Assembly (NCBI GenBank): GCA_910578095.1
Contig: CAJTOZ010000032.1
Location: 1 to 26,694, forward strand
Reading direction: 5' to 3'
Origin: an uncultured Muribaculaceae bacterium
GTDB taxonomy: Bacteria; Bacteroidota; Bacteroidia; Bacteroidales; Muribaculaceae
DNA length: 26,694 nucleotides
The position numbers and the translations under genes were made by a program. Below the pieces are notes generated by a model. It ran no database searches, was not told the origin of the DNA, and worked only from the letters and a program-made list of their open reading frames with translations. Below are positions 5,856-13,258 of the stretch, piece after piece (the first letter of the stretch is position 1; the number at the start of each line of letters is the position of its first letter).

Positions 5856-6150
5856 TACACTTGCATTATCAGTTTGTGCGCTTGCGCTATCAAGTTGCCA
5901 ACAGCAAAAGGCGGACGGCGTAGTGGTGGAAAAACATTACTCGCCACCACGGACAACTTATCAACTGGTAGGCAAGGTATTGGTGCCAATAAAAAAATCG
6001 AGGGAATTCACGTTGACAATTCAAAACGACACCACTGGCTGCACGGTTTCTGTCGGCCCTGCCATTTTCTCCCGGGCAAGCGTGGGAGATAGCGCAATAT
6101 TCAGAAACGATACACTGGTCATCAAGAAGCGACAATGGCCACCAATTTGA
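5824..6150 (+). CDS. small predicted lipoprotein, moron candidate
   Basis: This 108-aa protein overlaps the 3' end of the pcfJ-like gene by 32 bp. It carries a type II signal: a short N-region with Lys8, a hydrophobic stretch (TLALSVCALALSS) and a lipobox ending LSSC at residue ~25. The mature part is beta-rich: 'GVVVEKHYSPP', 'EFTLTIQND', and 'GPAIFSRASVGDSAIF'. That order resembles the many small Bacteroidota and phage lipoproteins with a 'VV..K.Y.P…VG(D)' pattern. No acidic surface-export signal follows the Cys, so a periplasm-facing location is likely. Phage-encoded lipoproteins often block superinfection, but that role is only inferred. Base composition turns noticeably more AT-rich from here, consistent with acquired cargo. 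Confidence 0.7.
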   Translation: MNSETVTKLLDTLALSVCALALSSCQQQKADGVVVEKHYSPPRTTYQLVGKVLVPIKKSREFTLTIQNDTTGCTVSVGPAIFSRASVGDSAIFRNDTLVIKKRQWPPI

Positions 6151-6203
6151 ACATAACGAAGAATCATGATGAAAGCAAGCTAAAGCCCGTAAAAGTAAAA
6201 AAA

Positions 6204-6260
6204 AATAAACTTTCCGTTATTTTCATAACTGAAAATTTTGTCAATAACGAAAAGTTTATT
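6204..6260. repeat. 18-bp inverted repeat, candidate operator
   Basis: The left arm (6204-6221) AATAAACTTTCCGTTATT and the right arm (6243-6260) AATAACGAAAAGTTTATT are reverse complements with one mismatch, separated by 21 bp. The right arm occupies the spacer between the probable -33 and -7 boxes of the promoter that follows, and the left arm lies just upstream of -33. This is an arrangement expected for a repressor or activator operator. Confidence 0.6.
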
Positions 6261-6267
6261 AATTTTA
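6237..6267 (+). promoter_or_regulatory. predicted Bacteroidota-type promoter
   Basis: TTTG (6237-6240) is separated by 19 bp from TAATTTTA (6260-6267), one mismatch from the -7 consensus TAnnTTTG. It lies 28 bp before the ATG of the small coiled-coil gene and would drive that gene and the DUF5053 gene. Confidence 0.5.
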
Positions 6268-6294
6268 CATCGTAATCAGAAGAACAACCAAGTT

Positions 6295-6468
6295 ATGAAC
6301 AAACAAGAACTTATTCAACAGCTCATCCTCAAACGGATGGAAGCAAGAGCGCTGCTCGAAGCCTTCAAAATCCTCGACCCAAAAAGATATGAACGAGACC
6401 TTGACAAACTCCTTGACAGAATCAACGAAATCGACAAGCTGCTCGAAGAACTGAATAGAAAGAACTAA
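6295..6468 (+). CDS. 57-aa coiled-coil protein
   Basis: I chose ATG 6295 rather than ATG 6238, because the latter falls inside the promoter and inverted repeat. The product is almost entirely charged helix: 'NKQELIQQLILKRMEARALLEAF' and 'RDLDKLLDRINEIDKLLEELNRKN', with Leu/Ile at heptad-like positions, predicting a two-helix coiled coil. There is no Cys and no membrane segment. Between it and DUF5053 lies a strong hairpin (6474-6503), so the downstream gene may be attenuated. It is unlike its GC-rich neighbours in base composition. Function is unknown, and small coiled coils in moron loci often act as antirepressors or inhibitors of host proteins, which is speculation here. Confidence 0.65.
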   Translation: MNKQELIQQLILKRMEARALLEAFKILDPKRYERDLDKLLDRINEIDKLLEELNRKN

Positions 6469-6473
6469 CAAAC

Positions 6474-6507
6474 GCTCCCGCCATCTCTCCGGCGGGCGGG
6501 AGCTTTA
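6474..6507 (+). terminator. hairpin terminator or attenuator
   Basis: GCTCCCGCC (6474-6482) pairs perfectly with GGCGGGAGC (6495-6503), followed by only TTT then AAAA. The stem is strong but the U-tract is short, so partial termination between the coiled-coil gene and DUF5053 is likely. Confidence 0.65.
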
Positions 6508-6519
6508 AAATTTCAGGCT

Positions 6520-6927
6520 ATGATACAAGAAAAATTGAATGAGCTTGGCAAACTCATGGAACAGAATCCGACATCGCCACAAGTGCTCGCTTTGGCCGCC
6601 GAAATAAAGAGTGCTTGCTCCACTCCCGAAGATGAAAAGCTAATTGATGACTTTGTGAGCGCTCGCCTTACGAAGCTCACTGCCGACATCGAACAGCTGT
6701 ATGAAGTGGCCACCAAGCTACAACTTGGCGAGATTGGCGACATGATCAACCTCAGCTACATCGCAAAAAAATACTTCAGGAAAAGTCGGGCATGGCTCTC
6801 ACAGCGTATCAACGGCAACTGCGTCAATGGCAAACCTTGCCGATTTACGCCTGAGGAACTCGATACCTTTAACGCCGCCTTGCGCGATATGTCGCACCGT
6901 CTATCCTGCGTGGTCGTAAAATATTAA
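6520..6927 (+). CDS. DUF5053 family protein with HTH-like C-terminus
   Basis: The 135-aa protein has a helical N-terminal half (MIQEKLNELGKLMEQNP, then a long Ala/Lys/Glu-rich helix). Its C-terminal half matches the DUF5053 pattern of Bacteroidota: 'LGEIGDMINLSYIAKKYFRKSRAWLSQRINGN', 'VNGKPCRFTPEELDTFNAALRDMSHRL'. That half reads like an XRE/Cro-type helix-turn-helix: helix 2 'LSYIAKKYF', recognition helix 'SRAWLSQRING', then a PEEL helix. It may therefore be the regulator acting on the nearby inverted repeat at 6204-6260. Family function is formally unknown. It lies between a hairpin and two terminators, so it is the last gene of its unit. Confidence 0.82.
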   Translation: MIQEKLNELGKLMEQNPTSPQVLALAAEIKSACSTPEDEKLIDDFVSARLTKLTADIEQLYEVATKLQLGEIGDMINLSYIAKKYFRKSRAWLSQRINGNCVNGKPCRFTPEELDTFNAALRDMSHRLSCVVVKY

Positions 6928-6984
6928 GCTTCCTCCATAACTTGGATGATTACATAAGCCCTGCGTGGAAGCCGTAGGCCCTTC

Positions 6985-7013
6985 GCCCCCACTTTCATCG
7001 GTGGGGGCTTTTG
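6985..7013 (+). terminator. intrinsic terminator
   Basis: GCCCCCAC (6985-6992), 8-nt loop, GTGGGGGC (7001-7008), then TTTT. It is a classical rho-independent terminator 58 nt after the DUF5053 stop. Confidence 0.85.
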
Positions 7014-7078
7014 CCCCTCCCTTTAAACCAGAACCAACAAAGATAAAACCTTGTAGTTGTTCTCTACGGCTCTCCCCG

Positions 7079-7122
7079 GCGCAACCGCAATGCCCTGACA
7101 CGGACATGCGGTTGCGCTTTTT
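7079..7122 (+). terminator. intrinsic terminator closing the early/accessory region
   Basis: GCGCAACCGCA (7079-7089) and TGCGGTTGCGC (7107-7117) form a perfect 11-bp stem with a 17-nt loop, followed by TTTTT. It insulates the late operon from upstream transcription. Confidence 0.88.
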
Positions 7123-7153
7123 GCGTTAAATTCGGCAGAAAAGTATATATTTG
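7120..7153 (+). promoter_or_regulatory. predicted promoter of packaging/late operon
   Basis: TATATTTG (7146-7153) is an exact TAnnTTTG -7 box. TTTG (7120-7123) lies 22 bp upstream, slightly wider than the usual 19-21. It falls directly after the terminator and 36 bp before the HNH start at 7190. Confidence 0.6.
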
Positions 7154-7189
7154 CGGCAGAAAACAGGCAAAAACACACGCAAAACAGTT

Positions 7190-7600
7190 ATGGCAAAGGA
7201 CGAAGAATACCGCCGCTTAATAAACACGGCGCGCTGGCGGCGCTTGCGCCACCGCGTGCTCTCCGAGCGGCCGCTGTGCGAACGCTGCAGCGCCGAGGGC
7301 TTTGTGCAGGTGGCCACGGAGGTGCACCACATCACACCGGTGGAGAGCGGACGCACATCTGCAGAAAAAGCTCGGCTAATGTACAATCCTCTAAACCTGC
7401 GCGCGTTGTGCCATCGCTGTCATGTGCTCACACACACGGAGCTCGGCCGTAGCGGCAAGGCGCTCGCGCGCAGTCGCCGCGAGGCCGAGGTTCAGGATTT
7501 TACTGCGCGCTATCTATCCCCGGGGGGTGTTTTTGAAAAGGGGGGGGACCCTTCTGTAAACCTCGTCGCCACCCAGGAAAATGCGGAAACCCTTTTTTGA
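7190..7600 (+). CDS. phage HNH endonuclease
   Basis: ATG 7190 gives 136 aa. The longer start at 7151 lies within the predicted -7 box and is rejected. The HNH fold is clear: a zinc knuckle C30-x2-C33, the 'EVHHITP' strand with H46/H47, Asn in 'NPLNL' (N69), and the second knuckle C74-x2-C77 with H78. Proteins of this type sit directly upstream of the terminase in many HK97-like phages and assist the terminase in making cohesive ends. The C-terminus (after ~residue 105) is low complexity and is encoded by unusual C/G homopolymer runs at 7516-7552, which could be part of a packaging site. It is the first gene of the late operon. Confidence 0.9.
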   Translation: MAKDEEYRRLINTARWRRLRHRVLSERPLCERCSAEGFVQVATEVHHITPVESGRTSAEKARLMYNPLNLRALCHRCHVLTHTELGRSGKALARSRREAEVQDFTARYLSPGGVFEKGGDPSVNLVATQENAETLF

Positions 7601-7621
7601 ATTTAAGCAAATTTCCATGAA

Positions 7622-8014
7622 ATGATAAAAAAAGTAGCCGACTATCGCAAAGACATCGAACGCGCCCTTAAGTCGGCCGGCAAATACAGCAAGGGGCTCA
7701 CGGCGCAGATCCAGTCGTTGGCAGGCGCCTTGCGCACGCTCGACATTGCCAATGCCGAAATCGATGAGCTGGAAGAAACCACCATTTCAGTGGTGAGCCG
7801 TTACGGCAATACAACACTGGCCCCCCACCCTGTATTTAAAATTCAGAAGGACGCACAGGACAGCATCACCCGCCAGATGAAGGCACTGGACCTTACGGTG
7901 GAGGCTCTGACTGGCACCGACGAGGCCGACCCGCTGATAGATCTTACGAAGAAGCTGCGGGCTGCCGGACGGCGGCGCCCCGACATTGTCAAACCCGATG
8001 CGGCTCAGACATGA
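7622..8014 (+). CDS. terminase small subunit, P27-like
   Basis: The 130-aa helical protein lies immediately before the terminase large subunit, with an ATGA overlap (8011-8014). The family pattern of P27-type small terminases is visible: an N-terminal helical pair, 'ISVVSRYGNTTLAPHPVFKIQKDAQDSITRQMKALDLTVEAL', then a charged tail. The small subunit recognises the packaging site on phage DNA and hands it to the large-subunit motor. The exact family is inferred from this pattern and position. Confidence 0.78.
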   Translation: MIKKVADYRKDIERALKSAGKYSKGLTAQIQSLAGALRTLDIANAEIDELEETTISVVSRYGNTTLAPHPVFKIQKDAQDSITRQMKALDLTVEALTGTDEADPLIDLTKKLRAAGRRRPDIVKPDAAQT

Positions 8015-9717
8015 CAGATGAAGAAAAAAGCCGGCTTATTGCAGCCAAGACCGAAGCCACAGAACGCCTTCAGGCACTGAACATCGAGGCCTTCCGTCTC
8101 TACGAGGTGGACCCGCGGCTGGAAGAATATACGACTGACGTCGCGGCGCGTCCTGCCGCCCACAATCTATTCGAGCAGCTGGCAGTGCTGCGCTTTTTCA
8201 CACTCGCCAAGCGCTATGGAATCAATGCCACAGAGGTGCGGCGTTTCTTCACCCTGTACGAAAACCTGTATTTCCCAGGTTCCGCCGGCTACCGTCGGTA
8301 CAGCATCACTCCCGTACAGGCATTCCAGTTTGCCAGCATATATGGTTTTTGGGATGGAGACCACCGGGTGGTGCGCGAAGCCGTTCTATTTGTGCCCCGC
8401 AAATTCAGCAAGACTACATCGTCGGCTGCTTTCGCTGTCGATGATCTTTTATATGGCGATGCCAACGCCGAGAGCTACACGGGTGCAAACAGCAACGACC
8501 AGGCAAAAAAGTGTTTTGATGTGATACGCGGATGTGTCCGTCGTCTCGACCCGAAGGGTCTGCGATACACCGTGAACGAGCAGACAATCAAGAGCCGCCG
8601 TCCCGACCGCAGCGCCCTGGCACAGTGCTTGACGGCCAACGCCCGCACCAAAGACGGCCTGAATGCGAGCACGGTGATAATGGACGAGTTCAGCCAGGCG
8701 CGTGATGCCGGCCTACTCACTGTGCTGACCACCTCAATGGGAGCGCGGCAGAATCCGCTCACGGTGATCATCACCACGGCCAGCGATGTCTTCGACGGGC
8801 CATTCTACGAAATGCTCCAGGGCTACAAGGCGCTCCTTCTCGGAGACTATGAGGATGACAGCATATTTGCCCACCTCTTCGAACCGGATGCCGGCGATGC
8901 CGAGGCCGATGAGCGCACCTGGCTCAAAGTGCAACCGCACATGGGTGTCACCGTGAGCCTCGACTACTACCGCCGCGAGTGGAACAAAGCTACGCGCAAT
9001 GGGGTTGAAGCCATGCTCGCATTCCGCACAAAACTGCTGAATATCTATGCCGAGAACGAGAAGCGCGCGTGGATCAGCAGCACATTCGCCCGTAGCATAG
9101 CCCGCCACATAGAGCCTGCCACCATTAAAGGACGCCCGGATGCCATGCTGGCCATCGATTTGAGCGAGAGCGACGATTTCAGTGCGGTCACCATCTGTGC
9201 CCATGACTACGATACAGAAACGTTTTATCTGCACACCGCCTATTTCTTCCCGGAAGGCGCGCTTTCAGGCCATCCCAACGAGCGTATGTACCGCTCATGG
9301 GCCAATAAAGGTTATCTGAAACTGACACCCGGCGATGTCATCGACTACCGTACCATCGTAGATTATGTGATCAGCGCCGATGAGTATGTTTGCGTGCTCG
9401 GCATCGGCTACGACCCGTGGAAAAGCCTTGATGTGGTCAATATGCTCGCTGCCTCCGGCTTCGACAATGTGCTGCGGGGGCTGAGGCAGACGTATGGCCA
9501 CTTCACCGCACCCGTAGAATGCTTCGAGCACGCAGCCAAGAGCGGGCATTTGTTCATAAACGACAATCCCATCAACTTCTATTGCTTTGGCAATGCCGTA
9601 CTTGATTTTGACACGCTTGAAAACTGTAAGCCGGTGAAGCGGAAACACGACAACAAGATTGATGGCGTGATCACGATGCTGATGTGCATCCGCCAGTTTA
9701 TAGACTTCCGCGGATAG
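8011..9717 (+). CDS. terL: terminase large subunit
   Basis: The 568-aa ATPase/nuclease packages DNA into the prohead. The ATPase half has a Walker A variant of the HK97-type terminases (PRKFSKTT, residues 129-136, with K134) and Walker B 'VIMDEF' (D225/E226). The nuclease half shows the usual acidic residues: D383 in 'AIDLSES', D468 in 'GIGYDP', and D547/D551 in 'KHDNKIDGV'. Length and order fit the Terminase_1 family. It overlaps the small subunit by 4 nt, and a 146-bp gap with repeats and a promoter-like box follows before the portal. Confidence 0.95.
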   Translation: MTDEEKSRLIAAKTEATERLQALNIEAFRLYEVDPRLEEYTTDVAARPAAHNLFEQLAVLRFFTLAKRYGINATEVRRFFTLYENLYFPGSAGYRRYSITPVQAFQFASIYGFWDGDHRVVREAVLFVPRKFSKTTSSAAFAVDDLLYGDANAESYTGANSNDQAKKCFDVIRGCVRRLDPKGLRYTVNEQTIKSRRPDRSALAQCLTANARTKDGLNASTVIMDEFSQARDAGLLTVLTTSMGARQNPLTVIITTASDVFDGPFYEMLQGYKALLLGDYEDDSIFAHLFEPDAGDAEADERTWLKVQPHMGVTVSLDYYRREWNKATRNGVEAMLAFRTKLLNIYAENEKRAWISSTFARSIARHIEPATIKGRPDAMLAIDLSESDDFSAVTICAHDYDTETFYLHTAYFFPEGALSGHPNERMYRSWANKGYLKLTPGDVIDYRTIVDYVISADEYVCVLGIGYDPWKSLDVVNMLAASGFDNVLRGLRQTYGHFTAPVECFEHAAKSGHLFINDNPINFYCFGNAVLDFDTLENCKPVKRKHDNKIDGVITMLMCIRQFIDFRG

Positions 9718-9760
9718 TTCGTGATTTTCTTAAATATACTTAAAAAAAGTATTGCATTTC

Positions 9761-9797
9761 TTTTCATTGTCTTTCATTGCTTTTCATTGTCTTTCAC
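9761..9797 (+). repeat. 20-bp tandem direct repeat between terL and portal
   Basis: TTTTCATTGTCTTTCATTGC (9761-9780) is repeated for 17 of 17 bases at 9781-9797. The pyrimidine-rich 20-bp period sits ~40 bp upstream of a -7 promoter box. Confidence 0.7.
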
Positions 9798-9835
9798 CGG
9801 CAGATGCAGCGGACGTGGCTCTCGGTGTAATGGTT

Positions 9836-9843
9836 TATCTTTG
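9836..9843 (+). promoter_or_regulatory. predicted -7 promoter box before the portal gene
   Basis: TATCTTTG matches TAnnTTTG exactly and is followed by CA, a typical Bacteroidota start-site context. No good -33 TTTG lies at 19-21 bp, so activity may depend on an activator, possibly via the tandem repeats upstream. Confidence 0.5.
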
Positions 9844-9863
9844 CACTATAGCCAGTGCGAAGT

Positions 9864-11090
9864 ATGGGCATATTCAGTCGTTTCTCCAATATATTTTCAC
9901 GCGAAACCAGCAGCCCGGCCAGCACTTCTCCGGACACACCACGCACCGGAGGAGTGCTGTTCGGCACTGCTTCCGAGCAGACCGCGATGAGCATCAGCAC
10001 GGTCTACGCCTGCGTCCGCATACTCAGCGACTGCGTAGCATCGATGCCGCTGCAGTACATGTACCGCCGCAAAGGCATTATGGTAGCCGATACTGCCGGC
10101 CACATGGACCATCTGCTCAACGTGGAACCCGACAAAGGGTGGAGCGCGCCGAACTATTGGCGCGAAATAGTACGCGCCATACTTCTGGAAGGAAATGCCT
10201 ACATAGTCCCGATATATGGCACCGACGGCGCCCTGGAGCGTCTGGTGCTGTGCGGCCACGGCACAGTGTCGCACGACACCACCCGCGACACCTATACAGT
10301 CAATGATCCCGCGTCGGGACTGCGCGACACTTATGCCGAAGACGCCATACTGCACTTCAAAGGCCCCGCATCATGCTACGACCGCAAACGCGGCGTCAGT
10401 GTACTCACCTTTGCCCGTCTCACAACCCAGATAGCGTCTACTGCCGACCGCGAGACACTCGACCGGTTCGCCGGCGGTGGCATAGCCCGGGGATTCATAA
10501 GCAACGACCGTGAGACACAGCGGGGCGTCTACAAGAGCGAACAGCTCGAAAAGGCCGCCGACCGCATCGAGCGACAGCAACGCGAAGGCCGGCGCATATT
10601 CAGCGTGCCCGGCGATGTCAACTTTAAGCAACTGGCCCTGAGTAGCGCCGACATGCAGTTTCTCGAGAGCCGGAAATTCAGTGTGCGCGAGATATGCCGC
10701 TTTTTCGGCGTGCCGCCATCGTTTGTGTTTGACGATACAAGCAATAACTATAAGAGCGTTGAACAGGCCAATATCGATTTTCTCAGCCACACGTTAAATC
10801 CCATGTTGCGTGGCATCGAGATCGAGCTTTTACGCAAATTGGTGCCGCAGAGCCGGTGTGGCCGCGTACAATTCAAATTCGCGCGCCAGCAGCTCCACGC
10901 ATGCGACCTTGACAGCAAGACACGATACCAGCAGCAAGCTCTATCCATAGGCCTGTATACGCCCAACGAACTGCGCGCCGAAGAGAACAAAGCGCCCCTA
11001 CCCGGCGGCGACACCATGCTCGTGAGTGCCAATCTGCGCGGCATCAACGAAATTCCCCTCCAAAACGCTCAAGAGATCGATGAAAAATAA
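9864..11090 (+). CDS. HK97-family portal protein
   Basis: I called ATG 9864 (408 aa); a GTG at 9855 would add three residues. The family signature is clear: an N-terminal 'MGIFSRFSNIF', 'ISTVYACVRILSDCVASMPLQYMYR', 'LEGNAYIVPIYGTDG', 'ILHFKG', and the conserved 'REICRFFGVPPSFV…NNYKSVEQANIDFL' and 'LYTPNELRAEENKAPLPGGD' blocks near the end. The portal dodecamer forms the DNA entry vertex, nucleates head assembly and docks the terminase. The length is normal. The 3' end overlaps the protease gene by 11 nt. Confidence 0.95.
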   Translation: MGIFSRFSNIFSRETSSPASTSPDTPRTGGVLFGTASEQTAMSISTVYACVRILSDCVASMPLQYMYRRKGIMVADTAGHMDHLLNVEPDKGWSAPNYWREIVRAILLEGNAYIVPIYGTDGALERLVLCGHGTVSHDTTRDTYTVNDPASGLRDTYAEDAILHFKGPASCYDRKRGVSVLTFARLTTQIASTADRETLDRFAGGGIARGFISNDRETQRGVYKSEQLEKAADRIERQQREGRRIFSVPGDVNFKQLALSSADMQFLESRKFSVREICRFFGVPPSFVFDDTSNNYKSVEQANIDFLSHTLNPMLRGIEIELLRKLVPQSRCGRVQFKFARQQLHACDLDSKTRYQQQALSIGLYTPNELRAEENKAPLPGGDTMLVSANLRGINEIPLQNAQEIDEK

Positions 11091-11745
11091 CAGCATCCAA
11101 CACACACCGGTGCGCCGCGAGCTGCGCACCGCGGCATCTGAACTGCACGTGCGCGAGAATGCCGACGGCACCCCCTCGCGCACAATCACAGGCTACGCCA
11201 TTCTATTCAACACACCCAGCGCACCGCTGTGGACCGATGCCGACAGCGAAGCCGTGGAAATAATTGATTCCGGCGCTATCACACGCGACGTGCTTGATGC
11301 GTCGGATATCAAATTTACAATGTTCCATGACCGGCAGCTGATACTTGCCCGCAGCAACAAAGGCACAGGCACGCTATCCTACAGCATCGACGAGCGTGGG
11401 GTGCGCTTCGAGTTCGATGCGCCACATACTACCGATGGGGATAAAGCGCTGGAACTCGTTCGCCGTGGCGACCTGTCCGGATGCTCTTTTGCTTTCTCTA
11501 CCTTCTATTGGGACAGCGATTTCGTGGAGCGCACATCGGAAATAAAAGATGGCGTCAATCATATAACATACCGCGTCAAGGCCGTGACGGGTCTCTACGA
11601 CTTCACCCTGGCGGCGGATCCTGCCTATCCTGCCACATCCGTGGAAGCACGCGAACTTGCGCAAATGCTGCGCCCGCAGCAGTCGCCGGACACCCGCAGC
11701 GAACTGCAACGCATGCGCGCTGCTGCCGCCGCTCCGCTGCTATAG
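11080..11745 (+). CDS. HK97-family prohead protease (S78)
   Basis: ATG 11080 overlaps the portal stop and gives 221 aa; an upstream ATG at 11026 would lie within the portal frame. The core shows 'TGYAILFNTPSAP', catalytic His83 in 'FHDRQLILAR', and the catalytic serine in 'GDLSGCSFAF' (Ser136), followed by 'YDFTLAADPAYPATSVEAR', as in peptidase family S78. It cleaves scaffold and capsid delta-domains during maturation. Its position between portal and capsid is canonical. Confidence 0.93.
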   Translation: MKNNSIQHTPVRRELRTAASELHVRENADGTPSRTITGYAILFNTPSAPLWTDADSEAVEIIDSGAITRDVLDASDIKFTMFHDRQLILARSNKGTGTLSYSIDERGVRFEFDAPHTTDGDKALELVRRGDLSGCSFAFSTFYWDSDFVERTSEIKDGVNHITYRVKAVTGLYDFTLAADPAYPATSVEARELAQMLRPQQSPDTRSELQRMRAAAAAPLL

Positions 11746-11775
11746 TAGCACAATTCACCAATCATATAAACACAC

Positions 11776-12939
11776 ATGAGCAAACCCCAAAAAAACAAAT
11801 CAAAACAGCTGCGTGAACTCGTATTCGACCAGCAGGCCGCTGCTGCACGACTGAACGAAATCGCAGACAATTGCGAAAGAGAATCACGCCCGCTCGACGA
11901 GCAGGAACGCGTCGAGCGCGACACAATCATGCGCGAGATGGAACTACGCAGCATGAAGATCAAGGCAATAACAGCCGAGGACCTTCCTGAAGCTCCTGCG
12001 GCCATCTCCCGCGAGCAGGTGCTGCGCGACAACATGGCCGGCAAGGTGCACACTCAATTCGTGTTTTCCCGCGACATCCAGACATCCGCCGCCCTTGCCG
12101 GAACCGGCATTATCCCCGTTGAAGAGCAGGAGATGCTCAAACCGCTGACAGCCGGTCTCATCTACGAAAAGCTGGGGCTGAGCGTGTGCTCAGGCTTGGC
12201 CGCCGGCCAGCTACGATGGCCAAAACACACGCGGGCCACAGCACAATTCGCCGATGAAGGCGAGGAACTCGTAGATGCAAATATCGATTGGGATAAACTC
12301 GAGACCACGCCTGTGCGTCTGGGCATCGCCATTCCCGTCACCCGTGAAGAGCTCGAGAGCTCCGGCGGTGTGGTGGAAAGTGTCATCAGAACAGAAATAC
12401 CCGCTGCCGCCGCCCGAAAGATCAACGCCGCCCTGCTTTCACTCTCCACTACCTATACCGACAAGGAAGGGAAAGAAAAGGCAAAAAAGATTGTGGGCCC
12501 ATTTGCCCGTGCCAAGCGCATAGAATTTGCCGGCGCCGAGCCCACACGCGGCGAGCTGCTCAAGATGAAGAGCACCGTGAGCAAAAGCGGCATCATGCTG
12601 GAGGCACCCTGCTGGATCATGACCGAGGACATGAAAGCCACACTTGAGAATATCAAGGTGGATGAAGGCAGCGGCCGTTTCCTCTGCGAAAACGACCGTG
12701 TGCTGGGCATGCCTGTGTACTGCTCTCCGGAAATCGGCGAGGGAAACATTGGCTTCGGCGACTGGAGCTACCAGGCATTCGGATTCTTCGGCCAGAACAA
12801 TATAACCGTGGATCCCTATACGCTTTTGCGTCGCAACGCCACCGACTTTGTGTTCAACGCCCACGTAGGCACGGCCACCCTCTATCAGGAAGCCTTTGTG
12901 CTCGGCCAGGCTAAGGCTAAGGCTAAGGCTAAGGCATAA
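11776..12939 (+). CDS. HK97-family major capsid protein
   Basis: The 387-aa protein begins with a ~85-residue charged helical delta/scaffold domain ('LVFDQQAAAARLNEIADN' and 'ERVERDTIMREMELRS'), expected to be removed by the upstream protease. The capsid part shows 'GTGIIPVEEQEMLKPL', 'PVTREELE', 'EIPAAAARKINAALLS', and an E-loop/P-domain 'CWIMTEDMKATLENIK', ending 'VGTATLYQEAFVLGQ'. The last residues are an (AK)n tail encoded by four perfect GGCTAA repeats (12909-12932). No dedicated scaffold gene is present, in line with the fused delta domain. Confidence 0.95.
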   Translation: MSKPQKNKSKQLRELVFDQQAAAARLNEIADNCERESRPLDEQERVERDTIMREMELRSMKIKAITAEDLPEAPAAISREQVLRDNMAGKVHTQFVFSRDIQTSAALAGTGIIPVEEQEMLKPLTAGLIYEKLGLSVCSGLAAGQLRWPKHTRATAQFADEGEELVDANIDWDKLETTPVRLGIAIPVTREELESSGGVVESVIRTEIPAAAARKINAALLSLSTTYTDKEGKEKAKKIVGPFARAKRIEFAGAEPTRGELLKMKSTVSKSGIMLEAPCWIMTEDMKATLENIKVDEGSGRFLCENDRVLGMPVYCSPEIGEGNIGFGDWSYQAFGFFGQNNITVDPYTLLRRNATDFVFNAHVGTATLYQEAFVLGQAKAKAKAKA

Positions 12940-12952
12940 TACATAGCGAGAC

Positions 12953-13258
12953 ATGGCAGTCGTAGACCTCGACCTGTTCAAAAAGCACGTGCGCGCCGAT
13001 GATTTCGACGACGACGATGCCTATCTGCTCCATCTGCTCGACACTGCCGAGCAGCATGTGGTGGACATGACGTGCCGTTCGGCAGTCGAACTCGCCGAGG
13101 CCAACGGCGGCTATTTCCCCGGGCGCCTCAAACAGGCCATCATGCTGCTGGCAGCCCATTGGTACAATCAGCGTGAGACGGCGTCATCCACGCAGATGCA
13201 TGAAGTGCCCTACGCCCTGCAGGCGCTTGTCAAACCCTTCATACGTCTTGTTCCATGA
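12953..13258 (+). CDS. head-tail connector, gp6-like
   Basis: The 101-aa helical protein starts with 'MAVVDLDLFKKHVRADDFDDDDAYLLHLLDTAEQHVVDMT' and continues with 'GYFPGRLKQAIMLLAAHWYNQRETAS'. This is the pattern of phage gp6-like DNA-packaging/connector proteins (HK97 gp6/SPP1 gp15 type), which form a ring beneath the portal. It lies directly after the capsid gene and its stop overlaps the next start (ATGA, 13255-13258). Confidence 0.9.
   Translation: MAVVDLDLFKKHVRADDFDDDDAYLLHLLDTAEQHVVDMTCRSAVELAEANGGYFPGRLKQAIMLLAAHWYNQRETASSTQMHEVPYALQALVKPFIRLVP

Noticed and set aside
7151..7189. Longer N-terminus for the HNH protein
   Set aside because: The start codon would be part of the -7 promoter box TATATTTG, so it would not be within the transcript.
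9752..10306. 184-aa + frame overlapping the portal gene
   Set aside because: The portal protein frame is clearly real here; the other frame is His/Arg-rich shadow sequence beginning in the tandem repeats.
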